From contig JABFSV010000027.1 in the NCBI GenBank assembly GCA_013140405.1, positions 1-6,948 of the forward strand: DNA of 6,948 nt, read 5' to 3'. The stretch is from Methyloglobulus sp. Its GTDB lineage: Bacteria > Pseudomonadota > Gammaproteobacteria > Methylococcales > Methylomonadaceae. This document shows, piece after piece, positions 1 to 6,948 of this stretch. The first letter of the stretch is position 1; each line of letters begins with the position of its first letter. The translations under genes and the position numbers were made by a program. The notes under the pieces were generated by a model. The model was not told the DNA's origin. It made no database searches and saw only the letters and a program-made list of their open reading frames with translations.

Positions 1-186
1 CCATAATCCGTCCACTGCACTGGGCGGTTGCGGTTCGGGAATTAATAGTTTATCAATGTCACCTTGCACTTCATACCGAAGCGTAAGGTAGCCTTGGTGG
101 TACTGTGCCTTAACGCCGATGTACAACACCTTGATGGCAGGATCGGCTGTTTCTGGATGATGAATAAGGCAAGATTTAGAGGTCAC
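1..186 (-). CDS. DOMON-like domain protein, N-terminal fragment (cut by window edge)
   Basis: This is a partial gene reading off the left end; 62 codons are visible. The frame opens after an in-frame TGA at 199-201, and GTG at 186-184 is the only common start codon before conserved-looking sequence. The ribosome-binding site is weak (GAGA about 11 bases upstream). The visible protein has a short N-terminal segment with HHPET, then alternating beta-type strands (KVLYIGVKAQ, GYLTLRYEVQGDI), a proline-rich loop (IPEPQPP) and an AVDGLW ending. From memory this matches the start of uncharacterised bacterial DOMON-like proteins, in which DGLW is followed by a conserved cysteine-containing segment. 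DOMON folds bind haem or sugars, but the ligand of this bacterial group is not known to me. No signal peptide is seen. It begins 39 bases after the SIMPL gene on the same strand, so co-transcription is likely. The family call rests on a short stretch. Confidence 0.65.
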   Translation of the reverse strand, partial: MTSKSCLIHHPETADPAIKVLYIGVKAQYHQGYLTLRYEVQGDIDKLLIPEPQPPSAVDGLW

Positions 187-225
187 GTTACTAATTTCTC
201 AGGTGTTTACAGTCATCCGATGTTG

Positions 226-963
226 TTACTCAATCCCAAACATAACATCGACAGTAACGGAGACTTCCTGTTCACCTGCTTGTACCGGTGTAGACGCACT
301 ATCCGACATGGCGGCTTTCATTGTCCTCATCTCGCCATAGGGCATTGGCGTCGCAGGCATGTCAGTTCCTTCACTGATATGCAAAGGAGAACCTAGGCTC
401 ATACCTGCCAATTTAGCATATTGCTCAGCTTTTATTTTTGCGTTGGCATAGGCTTTTTCACGCGCTTGAGCTAAGGCTGATTCGGGTTTATCAATGGCAA
501 AACTAATGCCTTGAAGACGTGTTGAGTTGCCACCCGTTTTAACCGCAGAATCGATAATATCGCTAGCTTTACTTATGTTTCGAATACACACAGACACTTG
601 ATTTGTCAGTTGATAACCGATAATTTTATTGGCGGTATCGGGCGAGTAATTGGGGTATAGCGAAACCGAACGGGTTTGGATGTCTTTGTCCGCAACATCT
701 TCGTTTTTCACGGCCTTAATGAGTGCAGCCATCGTATTCGCCGCTTGGTTACGGGCTGCTTCGGCAGTTTTCGCCTGCACTTCTACCGATAACGTCAAAT
801 CCGCCTTATCAGGGGCTACAGAAACCTTGCCTGTGCCGCTGACATGAATGGAACGGGGGTGTTGCTTGTCAAGGGTTTCGGCGCTTGCAGTGGACATCAG
901 ATGGGGACTCATTAAAAACAGGCTTAAGAAAGTAACAATTAGGCGGGAGTGATAATAAAACAT
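226..963 (-). CDS. Secreted SIMPL/DUF541 domain protein (YggE-like)
   Basis: This 245-aa protein has a typical Sec signal peptide: a basic residue early (R7), a hydrophobic core at about 8-22 and a TASA-ET cleavage site near residue 28, so the mature protein should be periplasmic or secreted. Residues about 36-243 form the SIMPL domain: an opening HVSGTGKVSVAPDKADLTLSVE strand pair (conserved G-G-V-P-D pattern), a helical AEAARNQAANTMAALIKAV segment, the SLYPNY and IIGYQLTNQVSV strands, a helix rich in Ala/Lys (ALAQAREKAYANAKIKAEQYAKLAG), and a closing VSVTVDVMFGIE strand. E. coli YggE is linked to oxidative-stress tolerance, and other members form oligomeric rings; the biochemical activity remains unclear. 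The ATG at 963 has an AAGG box six bases upstream. The DOMON-like gene follows it, suggesting a two-gene unit of envelope or redox character (inference). Length is normal for the family. Confidence 0.9.
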   Translation of the reverse strand: MFYYHSRLIVTFLSLFLMSPHLMSTASAETLDKQHPRSIHVSGTGKVSVAPDKADLTLSVEVQAKTAEAARNQAANTMAALIKAVKNEDVADKDIQTRSVSLYPNYSPDTANKIIGYQLTNQVSVCIRNISKASDIIDSAVKTGGNSTRLQGISFAIDKPESALAQAREKAYANAKIKAEQYAKLAGMSLGSPLHISEGTDMPATPMPYGEMRTMKAAMSDSASTPVQAGEQEVSVTVDVMFGIE

Positions 964-1063
964 AATTAACCTTATTAATTTTTCAAGAATTGGGCTTACA
1001 CTGCAAATTAATCAAGATTATCCAATAAAGCTAATAATGATCTTGCCAGAACATGAGCTTAAC

Positions 1064-1069
1064 ATTATA
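1064..1069 (-). promoter_or_regulatory. Possible -10 box for the SIMPL gene
   Basis: The minus strand reads TATAAT here, about 100 bases upstream of the SIMPL ATG. No convincing TTGACA-like hexamer lies 16-18 bases further upstream, and the surroundings are AT-rich, so chance is a real alternative. If used, the transcript would carry a leader of roughly 95 bases. Confidence 0.25.
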
Positions 1070-1104
1070 AGTGTGGGGCAAGCTAGCCTACTAAACTATC
1101 AACA

Positions 1105-1232
1105 GTAGTGGGTTAAACCTGTGACTTGATATTGTGCGGAGTGACAAACCTAGGTTTGTCACTCCAAAATACCCGAGACTCACCGATATGAAACCGACAA
1201 ATTCATCAAAAAACACAGGTTTAACTCACTAC
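1105..1232. repeat. MITE-like element with 19-base inverted terminal repeats
   Basis: The left arm GTAGTGGGTTAAACCTGTG (1105-1123) and the reverse complement of the right arm (1214-1232), GTAGTGAGTTAAACCTGTG, match at 18 of 19 positions. The 128-base unit encloses a perfect palindrome. The heptamer ATCAACA lies directly outside the left arm (1098-1104) and recurs three bases outside the right arm (1236-1242), resembling an imperfect target-site duplication. There is no coding capacity. A non-autonomous mobile element or a dispersed palindromic repeat fits best; a structured regulatory RNA is the alternative. Other copies in the genome would settle it, and only one copy is visible here. Confidence 0.6.
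1138..1165. repeat. Perfect 28-base palindrome
   Basis: The arm GGAGTGACAAACCT is followed immediately by its exact reverse complement, with CTAG at the centre. In RNA it would form a 12-bp stem with a CTAG loop. Neither strand has a T-run after it (AAAATA on plus, GCACAATA on minus), so it is not a standard terminator. Its AAACCT/AGGTTT core is shared with both arms of the surrounding 19-base inverted repeat, giving four copies of that hexamer in 108 bases. It could be a protein-binding operator or the inner fold of a mobile repeat. Confidence 0.8.
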
Positions 1233-1285
1233 CCAATCAACATAGAAACCTTATTCACGCAATCACCACCCCCGCTAAAGCCAAC

Positions 1286-1615
1286 ATGCTTAAAAATACC
1301 AACGACATAACAGACACCCGCGAAATACTGCTGGCAATACTCTCAAACAGTGGCACATTAGCGGGGATTAGTCTTGCATTGGTCGGTATCATCAACCTCA
1401 AACCCAATAACCCTAATTTGGATACGCTTGCCGACGATTTGTACATTTTTTCCGCGCTTGGTTTTGTCGTTGTCTGTTACTTGGTGTTTTTTGCCATACG
1501 GCTTCTGCACTCACCTCGGATAAGCTATTGGGTCAGAATTATTGATGCCTTATTCCTGGGTTCATTGACAATGCTAGTCGTTGCTGGTTTTTTAACGGTC
1601 TACACATTCGTTTAG
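1286..1615 (+). CDS. Small membrane protein of unknown function
   Basis: I do not recognise the family by name. The 109-aa product has a polar acidic N-terminus followed by three hydrophobic stretches likely to span the inner membrane: about 15-37 (ILLAILSNSGTLAGISLALVG), 52-73 (LYIFSALGFVVVCYLVFFAIRL) and 85-108 (IIDALFLGSLTMLVVAGFLTVY). The loops are short: a Pro/Asn-rich one (KPNNPNLD) and a basic one (RLLHSPRISYWVR). There is no signal peptide or catalytic motif. ATG 1286 is the natural start; its ribosome-binding site is poor (TAAAG, five bases upstream). The gene starts 54 bases after the nested inverted repeat and ends 142 bases before guaB, whose own promoter lies in between, so it is probably a separate unit. 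The hydrophobic pattern and sensible length argue for a real gene. The complementary strand is also open for 63 codons but lacks comparable features. Confidence 0.65.
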   Translation: MLKNTNDITDTREILLAILSNSGTLAGISLALVGIINLKPNNPNLDTLADDLYIFSALGFVVVCYLVFFAIRLLHSPRISYWVRIIDALFLGSLTMLVVAGFLTVYTFV

Positions 1616-1717
1616 AATGCGAACCCAATGCGCTTGAGTTTGTAAGTTCCAGCAAAATAACCCCCTAGAGAAATGCGATAATTATTTTAGTTCTACGGAA
1701 AACGCTTGATTTAACCG

Positions 1718-1723
1718 TATAAT
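1718..1723 (+). promoter_or_regulatory. Probable guaB promoter, -10 box
   Basis: A consensus TATAAT sits 34 bases before the guaB ATG, predicting a start of transcription near 1730 and a leader of about 28 bases. The -35 region is poor: the hexamer at 17-base spacing is ACGGAA, and no TG extension precedes the -10. A perfect -10 with a weak -35 is typical of promoters that depend on an activator or a special start region. The start-site segment ATGTCGC is only moderately GC-rich. Confidence 0.5.
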
Positions 1724-1754
1724 ATGTCGCTATTTCACAGGTAGCAAGGTGTAA

Positions 1755-3224
<1,470 letters not shown>

Positions 3225-3258
3225 TTGTTGAGTAAGTCAATGTCACAAATTACAGCCC

Positions 3259-4041
3259 ATGCGACTTGAGATAAGTTGTAGTAAATGTTCGGAACAAATC
3301 GCACCTGGCGGGTCGGGGGATGTTTACTCGTGCGTGTATTCGGTATGCGATGACGGGATTTATGAATTTGAATGTCCGCAAGGGCATCACACGACAACCG
3401 TTTTACGCACACCAAAGCATGAGGTGCTTTACACCATCGGAGCAAATGCCTTTTTGGATGGATATTTCAGAGATGCTATTGCTTCTTTTGCATCAGCACT
3501 AGAAAGGTATTACGAGTTTGCCCTGAGAATTATCTCACGGCACAAGAAGATTACGCTTGAAATGTTCATGGAAACATGGGGCTTTATGCCGAATCAATCT
3601 GAAAGACAATACGGTGCTTTCATAACCGTATGGATGATAGAAAGAAAAGGTGAACCCTATACGAAATTTTCAAAAACTCAAATTGACAAATCGAACACTC
3701 TAAGAAATGGAGTGATACATAAGGGGAATATACCAACTCCTGCACAATGCTTGGAGTATGGTCAGTACGTTATGGATATAATTGCGCCCATTGAGAAAGT
3801 CCTGCTTGCTGACTACGCGGCAGCTCACAAAGACGAATGTTTTGCACTCTTCCGAGATGAGAGTACAAAAAGGGCTACGCCAATCACCGCGCTAAGTATA
3901 TTTTCAGTTTTGGATTCTGCGCTGAAGAATGACGACAAAAAGTTAGAACCAATCATAGCAAGGCTCGAGGAAGTTCGGACATACAAGGGCAATTTCAGTG
4001 TTGGTGTCAAACACCAAATGGTCACTCACCATAGAAAATAG
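3259..4041 (+). CDS. HEPN-like protein with N-terminal Cys/His (zinc-ribbon-like) motif
   Basis: I cannot name this 260-aa protein. Residues 7-44 hold C7-x2-C10, C25, C30 and CPQGHH (C39, H43, H44), a pattern fitting a small zinc ribbon. Residues about 55-95 form amphipathic helices (GYFRDAIASFASALERYYEFALRII) of the kind that open HEPN bundles. LRNGVIHKG then gives R149-N150-x3-H154, the R-x4-6-H HEPN motif with the polar residue after Arg that catalytic HEPN RNases usually have. A further helix (AQCLEYGQYVMDIIAPIEKVL) and a charged tail (about 200-260) follow. HEPN proteins are often RNases in toxin-antitoxin, abortive-infection or CRISPR systems, but others are non-catalytic, so function here is inference. 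A TGA at 3229-3231 leaves ATG 3259 as the first start; its ribosome-binding site is very weak. The gene is visibly AT-richer than its neighbours (row 3601-3660 is 23/60 GC against 36/60 in guaB row 2761-2820), suggesting acquisition. No antitoxin-like partner is adjacent. Confidence 0.75.
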   Translation: MRLEISCSKCSEQIAPGGSGDVYSCVYSVCDDGIYEFECPQGHHTTTVLRTPKHEVLYTIGANAFLDGYFRDAIASFASALERYYEFALRIISRHKKITLEMFMETWGFMPNQSERQYGAFITVWMIERKGEPYTKFSKTQIDKSNTLRNGVIHKGNIPTPAQCLEYGQYVMDIIAPIEKVLLADYAAAHKDECFALFRDESTKRATPITALSIFSVLDSALKNDDKKLEPIIARLEEVRTYKGNFSVGVKHQMVTHHRK

Positions 4042-4060
4042 CCATTCACCACACTATGCC

Positions 4061-4075
4061 GCTCTGCGCCGGAGC
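4061..4075. other. Small hairpin between the HEPN-like gene and guaA
   Basis: GCTCTG and CGGAGC pair (one G-T pair) around a CGC loop. It is followed by TTTGGAAC and, about ten bases later, by an AT-rich stretch, not by an immediate T-run. It might weakly terminate the HEPN-like transcript, but it lacks the standard terminator form. Downstream TATATA/TATAAA at 4084-4091 could serve as a -10 box for guaA, though no good -35 is visible. Confidence 0.3.
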
Positions 4076-4122
4076 TTTGGAACTATATAAATTTTTAGCA
4101 ATTCTTTTATTAAAAAACTACC

Positions 4123-5709
4123 GTGAATCAACAAACCACGAACATCCATAGCCACAAAATCCTCATCCTAGATTTCGGCTCACAATACACCCAGTTAATC
4201 GCACGGCGTATCCGTGAAATCGGCGTTTACTGCGAAATATATTCCTGTGAATGCACGGAAGAAGAAGTTAAGAATTTCGCACCCAACGGTATCGTGCTAT
4301 CCGGTGGGCCGGAGACGGTCACCAGTTCCGATACCCCAAGAGCACCAGCTTGCGTCTTCGAACTGGGTATTCCGGTATTGGGCATTTGTTACGGTATGCA
4401 GACCATGACTGAGCAACTGGGCGGCAAAGTCGAAACTTCGAGCCATAGGGAGTTCGGCTACGCGCAAATCAGGGCGCGGGGTCATTCCAAATTATTGTTA
4501 GGTATTGAAGACCATTTGTCTTCCGAAGGCTTTGGTTTGCTCGATGTCTGGATGAGCCACGGCGACCGAGTTGTTGATTTGCCCGATGGTTTCAAGCTGA
4601 TTGCAAGCTCTGACGGCGCACCGATTGCGGGTATCGCCAATGAGGAACGCGGCTTTTATGCCCTGCAATTCCACCCAGAAGTCACCCACACTAAGCAAGG
4701 CACGCGCATATTGTCCCGCTTCGTGCTGGAAATCTGCGGCTGTGAAGCCTTATGGACAGCCAGCAGCATTATTGACGACAGTATCCATGCCGTTCGTGCC
4801 AAAGTGGGTAACGACCACGTTATTCTGGGCTTGTCGGGCGGTGTTGATTCCTCTGTAGTTGCGGCATTGCTGCATAAAGCCATTGCCGACCAGTTAACCT
4901 GCGTGTTCGTCGATACCGGATTGCTGCGCTTACATGAGGGAGACCAGGTTATGGCGACCTTTGCCGAACACATGGGCGTTAAGGTTATCCGCGTGAATGC
5001 CGAGCAGCGTTATCTTAATGCGCTGAAAAATGTCACCGATCCTGAACAAAAACGCAAAATCATCGGCAATTTGTTCGTCGAAATTTTTGATGAAGAAGCG
5101 GGTAAAATAAATGATGCAAAGTGGTTGGCGCAGGGAACGATTTATCCCGATGTGATCGAATCGGCGGGATCAAAAAGCGGCAAAGCGCACCTTATCAAAT
5201 CGCACCATAATGTCGGCGGCTTGCCGGAAAACATGAAGTTAAAATTAGTTGAGCCGTTGCGTGAGTTGTTCAAGGACGAAGTGAGGAAAATTGGCCTGGA
5301 GTTAGGCTTGCCTTCCGATATGGTTTTCCGCCATCCATTTCCAGGCCCTGGTTTGGGTGTACGTATCTTGGGTGAAGTCAAAAAAGAATTTGCAGATTTG
5401 CTGCGGCAAGCCGATGCTATTTTCATCGAAGAACTGTATCGCCATGATCTCTACAACAAAGTCAGCCAAGCGTTTGCGGTATTCCTGCCCGTGAAGTCGG
5501 TCGGGGTGATGGGCGATGGTCGTCGTTATGATTATGTGATTGCCTTACGCGCCGTGGAAACCATCGACTTCATGACGGCACGTTGGGCGCACCTGCCGTA
5601 CGAGTTCCTCGATCTTATGTCTCGCCGTATCATCAACGAAGTCGCTGGTATTTCCCGCGTCACTTACGACATCTCCGGTAAACCACCTGCCACGATTGAA
5701 TGGGAATAA
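4123..5709 (+). CDS. guaA: GMP synthase (glutamine-hydrolysing)
   Basis: This enzyme aminates XMP to GMP using glutamine and ATP, completing the branch begun by GuaB. At 528 aa it is close to E. coli GuaA. The class I glutamine amidotransferase domain (about 12-205) has the triad Cys89 (GICYG), His184 and Glu186 (FHPEV). The ATP-pyrophosphatase domain follows with the P-loop SGGVDS (238-243) and conserved [10 protein letters not shown]. The C-terminal dimerisation and XMP-binding domain contains [29 protein letters not shown] and the closing [12 protein letters not shown] at 4123 is chosen because an in-frame TAA lies at 4111-4113 and no other start precedes the amidotransferase core. No Shine-Dalgarno sequence precedes it, only A-rich sequence. 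It is separated from guaB by the HEPN-like gene, with an 81-base gap after the latter. Its last 10 bases overlap tadA. Confidence 0.98.
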   Translation: MNQQTTNIHSHKILILDFGSQYTQLIARRIREIGVYCEIYSCECTEEEVKNFAPNGIVLSGGPETVTSSDTPRAPACVFELGIPVLGICYGMQTMTEQLGGKVETSSHREFGYAQIRARGHSKLLLGIEDHLSSEGFGLLDVWMSHGDRVVDLPDGFKLIASSDGAPIAGIANEERGFYALQFHPEVTHTKQGTRILSRFVLEICGCEALWTASSIIDDSIHAVRAKVGNDHVILGLSGGVDSSVVAALLHKAIADQLTCVFVDTGLLRLHEGDQVMATFAEHMGVKVIRVNAEQRYLNALKNVTDPEQKRKIIGNLFVEIFDEEAGKINDAKWLAQGTIYPDVIESAGSKSGKAHLIKSHHNVGGLPENMKLKLVEPLRELFKDEVRKIGLELGLPSDMVFRHPFPGPGLGVRILGEVKKEFADLLRQADAIFIEELYRHDLYNKVSQAFAVFLPVKSVGVMGDGRRYDYVIALRAVETIDFMTARWAHLPYEFLDLMSRRIINEVAGISRVTYDISGKPPATIEWE

Positions 5710-6176
5710 GCGAACAGGATGAAGCCTGGATGCGCTATGCACTAAGGCTGGCGCAACGGGCGGAATCACTGGGTGAAGTTCCCGTCGGTGCGGTGCTGGT
5801 CAAAGACAACCGCTGTCTTGCTGAAGGCTGGAATTCACCCATAGCCAGCCACGATGCAACCGCCCATGCCGAAATCAACGCCTTGCGGGAAGCTGGCAAA
5901 CGCATAGCTAACTACCGCCTTGTAGATACTTGCCTTTACGTAACCCTGGAACCTTGCGTCATGTGCATGGGGGCTATCGTTCACGCGCGGATAAAGCGGC
6001 TGGTTTTTGGCGCTTATGACCCTAAACGGGGTGCGGTTTGTAATGCTCTAAATCTTGCCGATGCCGATTTCTTAAATCATAGCGTCAGTTGGCAAGGCGG
6101 TGTAATGGAAGCCGATTGTTCTGAATTGCTGAAAGATTTTTTTAGAGGTAGGCGAATCAATAGAGCCGGATCTTGA
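5700..6176 (+). CDS. tadA: tRNA-specific adenosine-34 deaminase
   Basis: TadA deaminates wobble adenosine 34 to inosine, in most bacteria in tRNA-Arg(ACG), as a cytosolic zinc-dependent homodimer. The 158-aa protein shows the cytidine/deoxycytidylate deaminase fold: EVPVGAVLV, then the zinc ligand and proton shuttle in H56-A-E58, and the second zinc motif P85-C-V-M-C89. The [16 protein letters not shown] and [18 protein letters not shown] segments that set TadA apart from free-base deaminases are present, and it ends with [10 protein letters not shown] as TadA proteins do. ATG 5700 lies inside the guaA stop region (10-base overlap) with no independent ribosome-binding site, which implies coupling to guaA translation. 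The product N-terminus aligns well with E. coli TadA from there. M11 (ATG 5730, with AGGA about ten bases upstream) is an alternative start that would trim a poorly conserved end. Confidence 0.96.
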   Translation: MGISEQDEAWMRYALRLAQRAESLGEVPVGAVLVKDNRCLAEGWNSPIASHDATAHAEINALREAGKRIANYRLVDTCLYVTLEPCVMCMGAIVHARIKRLVFGAYDPKRGAVCNALNLADADFLNHSVSWQGGVMEADCSELLKDFFRGRRINRAGS

Positions 6177-6294
6177 GCATATCCTCATTCAGAGGAATTT
6201 TCCAAGTTTCTGCCGCTTGTTCTGATAGCCGCGCTTGGCAATCATTGCGATTGATGGTGCGTATGGTGTTCCGCAATGGTAAGTCCAGTGATGC
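6157..6294 (-). other. Short antisense open frame, possible gene remnant
   Basis: Downstream of a TAA at 6297-6295, a minus-strand frame stays open for 45 codons to a TGA at 6159-6157, overlapping the last 20 bases of tadA. No ATG precedes the body; only CTG (6288) or TTG (6276) could start it. The predicted peptide (LRNTIRTINRNDCQARLSEQ, then [19 protein letters not shown]) has a balanced, protein-like composition, but I recognise no family. The opposite strand is also open in one frame across much of this region, so chance cannot be excluded. It is recorded as a possible remnant and not as a gene. Confidence 0.2.
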
Positions 6295-6315
6295 TTATAT
6301 TGGCCTTACCATTGC
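6273..6315. repeat. Inverted repeat in the tadA-pgi convergent spacer
   Basis: GCAATGGTAAG (6273-6283) and CTTACCATTGC (6305-6315) are exact reverse complements. After one mismatch the pairing continues with CCA/TGG, leaving a 13-base loop: a 14-bp interrupted stem. It lies between converging genes, where a two-way terminator would be expected, yet neither side has a T-run (ATATGAAAG on plus, GGAACACC on minus). It may still be a Rho-type or processing hairpin, or the remains of a mobile element. Confidence 0.55.
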
Positions 6316-6367
6316 ATATGAAAGCAATTAAATTTAACGGCAATTAAAACAGCTCTACATTCGAGAA

Positions 6368-6948
6368 TTAGCTGGTTTTGTTGGGACAAGCCTTTCGAAG
6401 TTTCTTGTAGGCGTTGATAAGGCCGTTGGTGGAGCAGTCGTGGCTCTTGATAACATCATTGTTGCTTAGTTCAGGTTGGATCACTTTGGCGAGTACTTTG
6501 CCCAGTTCGACGCCCCATTGATCGAATGAATTAATATTCCAGATAACGCCTTGTACGAAGATTTTATGTTCATAAAACGCGAGCAGCGAACCCAATGTTT
6601 TCGGCGTTAATTGCTTATATAAGAAGCAGTTGGATGGTTTGTTGCCTTCGAAGACTTTGGCGGCAACCAAAACGGAATCATTACGTTGCTCAGGTGGCAG
6701 TTCGTGCAGGACTTCCTCTTGGGTTTTGCCGCGCATCAACGCTTCAGGCTGGGCTAGGAAGTTGGAAACCAGGATTTCATTATGCTCAGGCAAATCATTG
6801 AAGCTATTGGCCGCAGCCAAAAAATCGCAAGGGATGAGTTTGGTGCCTTGGTGTACCAGTTGGTAAAAGGCATGTCGACCATGGGTGCCTTGCTGTCCCC
6901 AAATGATCTGCCCAGTGTCATAGTCGAGTCTTTTGCCATTCATATCAA
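6368..6948 (-). CDS. pgi: Glucose-6-phosphate isomerase, C-terminal part (cut by window edge)
   Basis: This cytosolic enzyme interconverts glucose-6-phosphate and fructose-6-phosphate in glycolysis and gluconeogenesis. Only about the last 193 codons are present; the frame stays open to the right edge, and the Met at 6943 is internal (DMNGKRL corresponds to the DMESNGK region of E. coli Pgi). Recognisable elements are [21 protein letters not shown] with the catalytic-site His (6874-6872, equivalent to E. coli His386), the PS00174-type signature ending [10 protein letters not shown], and the final [15 protein letters not shown] with the catalytic Lys. The C-terminus ends shortly after this, as usual. 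It converges on tadA with 191 bases between them; no clear terminator is seen. The assignment is secure although the gene is partial. Confidence 0.96.
   Translation of the reverse strand, partial: DMNGKRLDYDTGQIIWGQQGTHGRHAFYQLVHQGTKLIPCDFLAAANSFNDLPEHNEILVSNFLAQPEALMRGKTQEEVLHELPPEQRNDSVLVAAKVFEGNKPSNCFLYKQLTPKTLGSLLAFYEHKIFVQGVIWNINSFDQWGVELGKVLAKVIQPELSNNDVIKSHDCSTNGLINAYKKLRKACPNKTS

Larger units (their letters stand above)
964..1285. other. Divergent intergenic spacer between the SIMPL gene and the small membrane protein gene
   Basis: This is 322 bases without a gene. The first part (964-1097) is AT-rich and presumably holds the SIMPL promoter. The middle (1098-1242) is occupied by the nested inverted-repeat element described separately. 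The last part (1243-1285) leads into the membrane protein gene and shows only a weak purine stretch (TAAAG) before its ATG. I see no RNA gene or clear Rho-independent terminator. Confidence 0.7.

Noticed and set aside
64..396. Plus-strand open frame of 110 codons at the left edge
   Set aside because: It is antisense to both the DOMON-like and SIMPL genes, which have recognisable protein features; its translation is Cys/His/Arg-rich and shows no domain pattern.
1696..1711. Possible PurR-type operator over the guaB promoter
   Set aside because: Centred on CG with AAAAC/GCTTG arms, it matches the E. coli PurR consensus at only about 10 of 16 positions by eye, too few to claim, and PurR may not exist in this organism.
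5690..5720. Integration site for a genomic island at the guaA 3' end
   Set aside because: The guaA 3' end is a known island insertion hotspot, but here it is intact, overlaps tadA, and no integrase or repeated attachment sequence is present.
6182..6201. Terminator after tadA (TCCTC/GAGGA stem followed by ATTTT)
   Set aside because: The stem is only five base pairs and the T-run is four bases, which is common by chance.
6324..6348. Direct repeat of GCAATTAAA
   Set aside because: There are two 9-base copies in a very AT-rich stretch, with no third copy or regular spacing; low-complexity chance is sufficient.

Overview
The window is an ordinary bacterial chromosomal segment organised around the last steps of GMP synthesis. 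GuaB, GuaA, TadA and the glucose-6-phosphate isomerase fragment all resemble their gammaproteobacterial versions in length and motif wording (for example GuaB 488 aa, and GuaA with the E. coli-like C-terminus). Base composition is moderate. A gammaproteobacterium is likely. A Thiothrix-like member of the Thiotrichales is only a guess from overall flavour and was not tested.

Left part (1-1285): two minus-strand genes lie head to tail. The upstream one encodes a secreted SIMPL/DUF541 (YggE-like) protein. The downstream one is the N-terminal piece of a DOMON-like protein, cut by the window edge and starting with GTG. Between the SIMPL gene and the next plus-strand gene lies a 322-base spacer. 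It holds a compact structured element: a 19-base inverted repeat (18/19 match) around a perfect 28-base palindrome, flanked by a 7-base direct repeat. It looks like a MITE or other small palindromic element.

Middle part (1286-6176, all plus strand): a small three-helix membrane protein of unknown function; guaB (IMP dehydrogenase) behind a consensus TATAAT box; an unrecognised 260-aa protein with an N-terminal Cys/His cluster and a HEPN-type R-x4-H motif; guaA (GMP synthase, GTG start); and tadA (tRNA adenosine deaminase), which overlaps the end of guaA by 10 bases. GuaB converts IMP to XMP and GuaA converts XMP to GMP. Their genes are normally adjacent, so the AT-richer HEPN-like gene wedged between them is the most interesting feature here. 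TadA makes inosine-34 in tRNA and is probably translationally coupled to guaA.

Right part (6177-6948): a 191-base convergent spacer contains an 11-base perfect inverted repeat and a short antisense open frame of doubtful status. It is followed on the minus strand by the C-terminal third of glucose-6-phosphate isomerase (pgi), which runs off the right edge. No rRNA, tRNA, CRISPR array, intact transposase or phage gene is visible.
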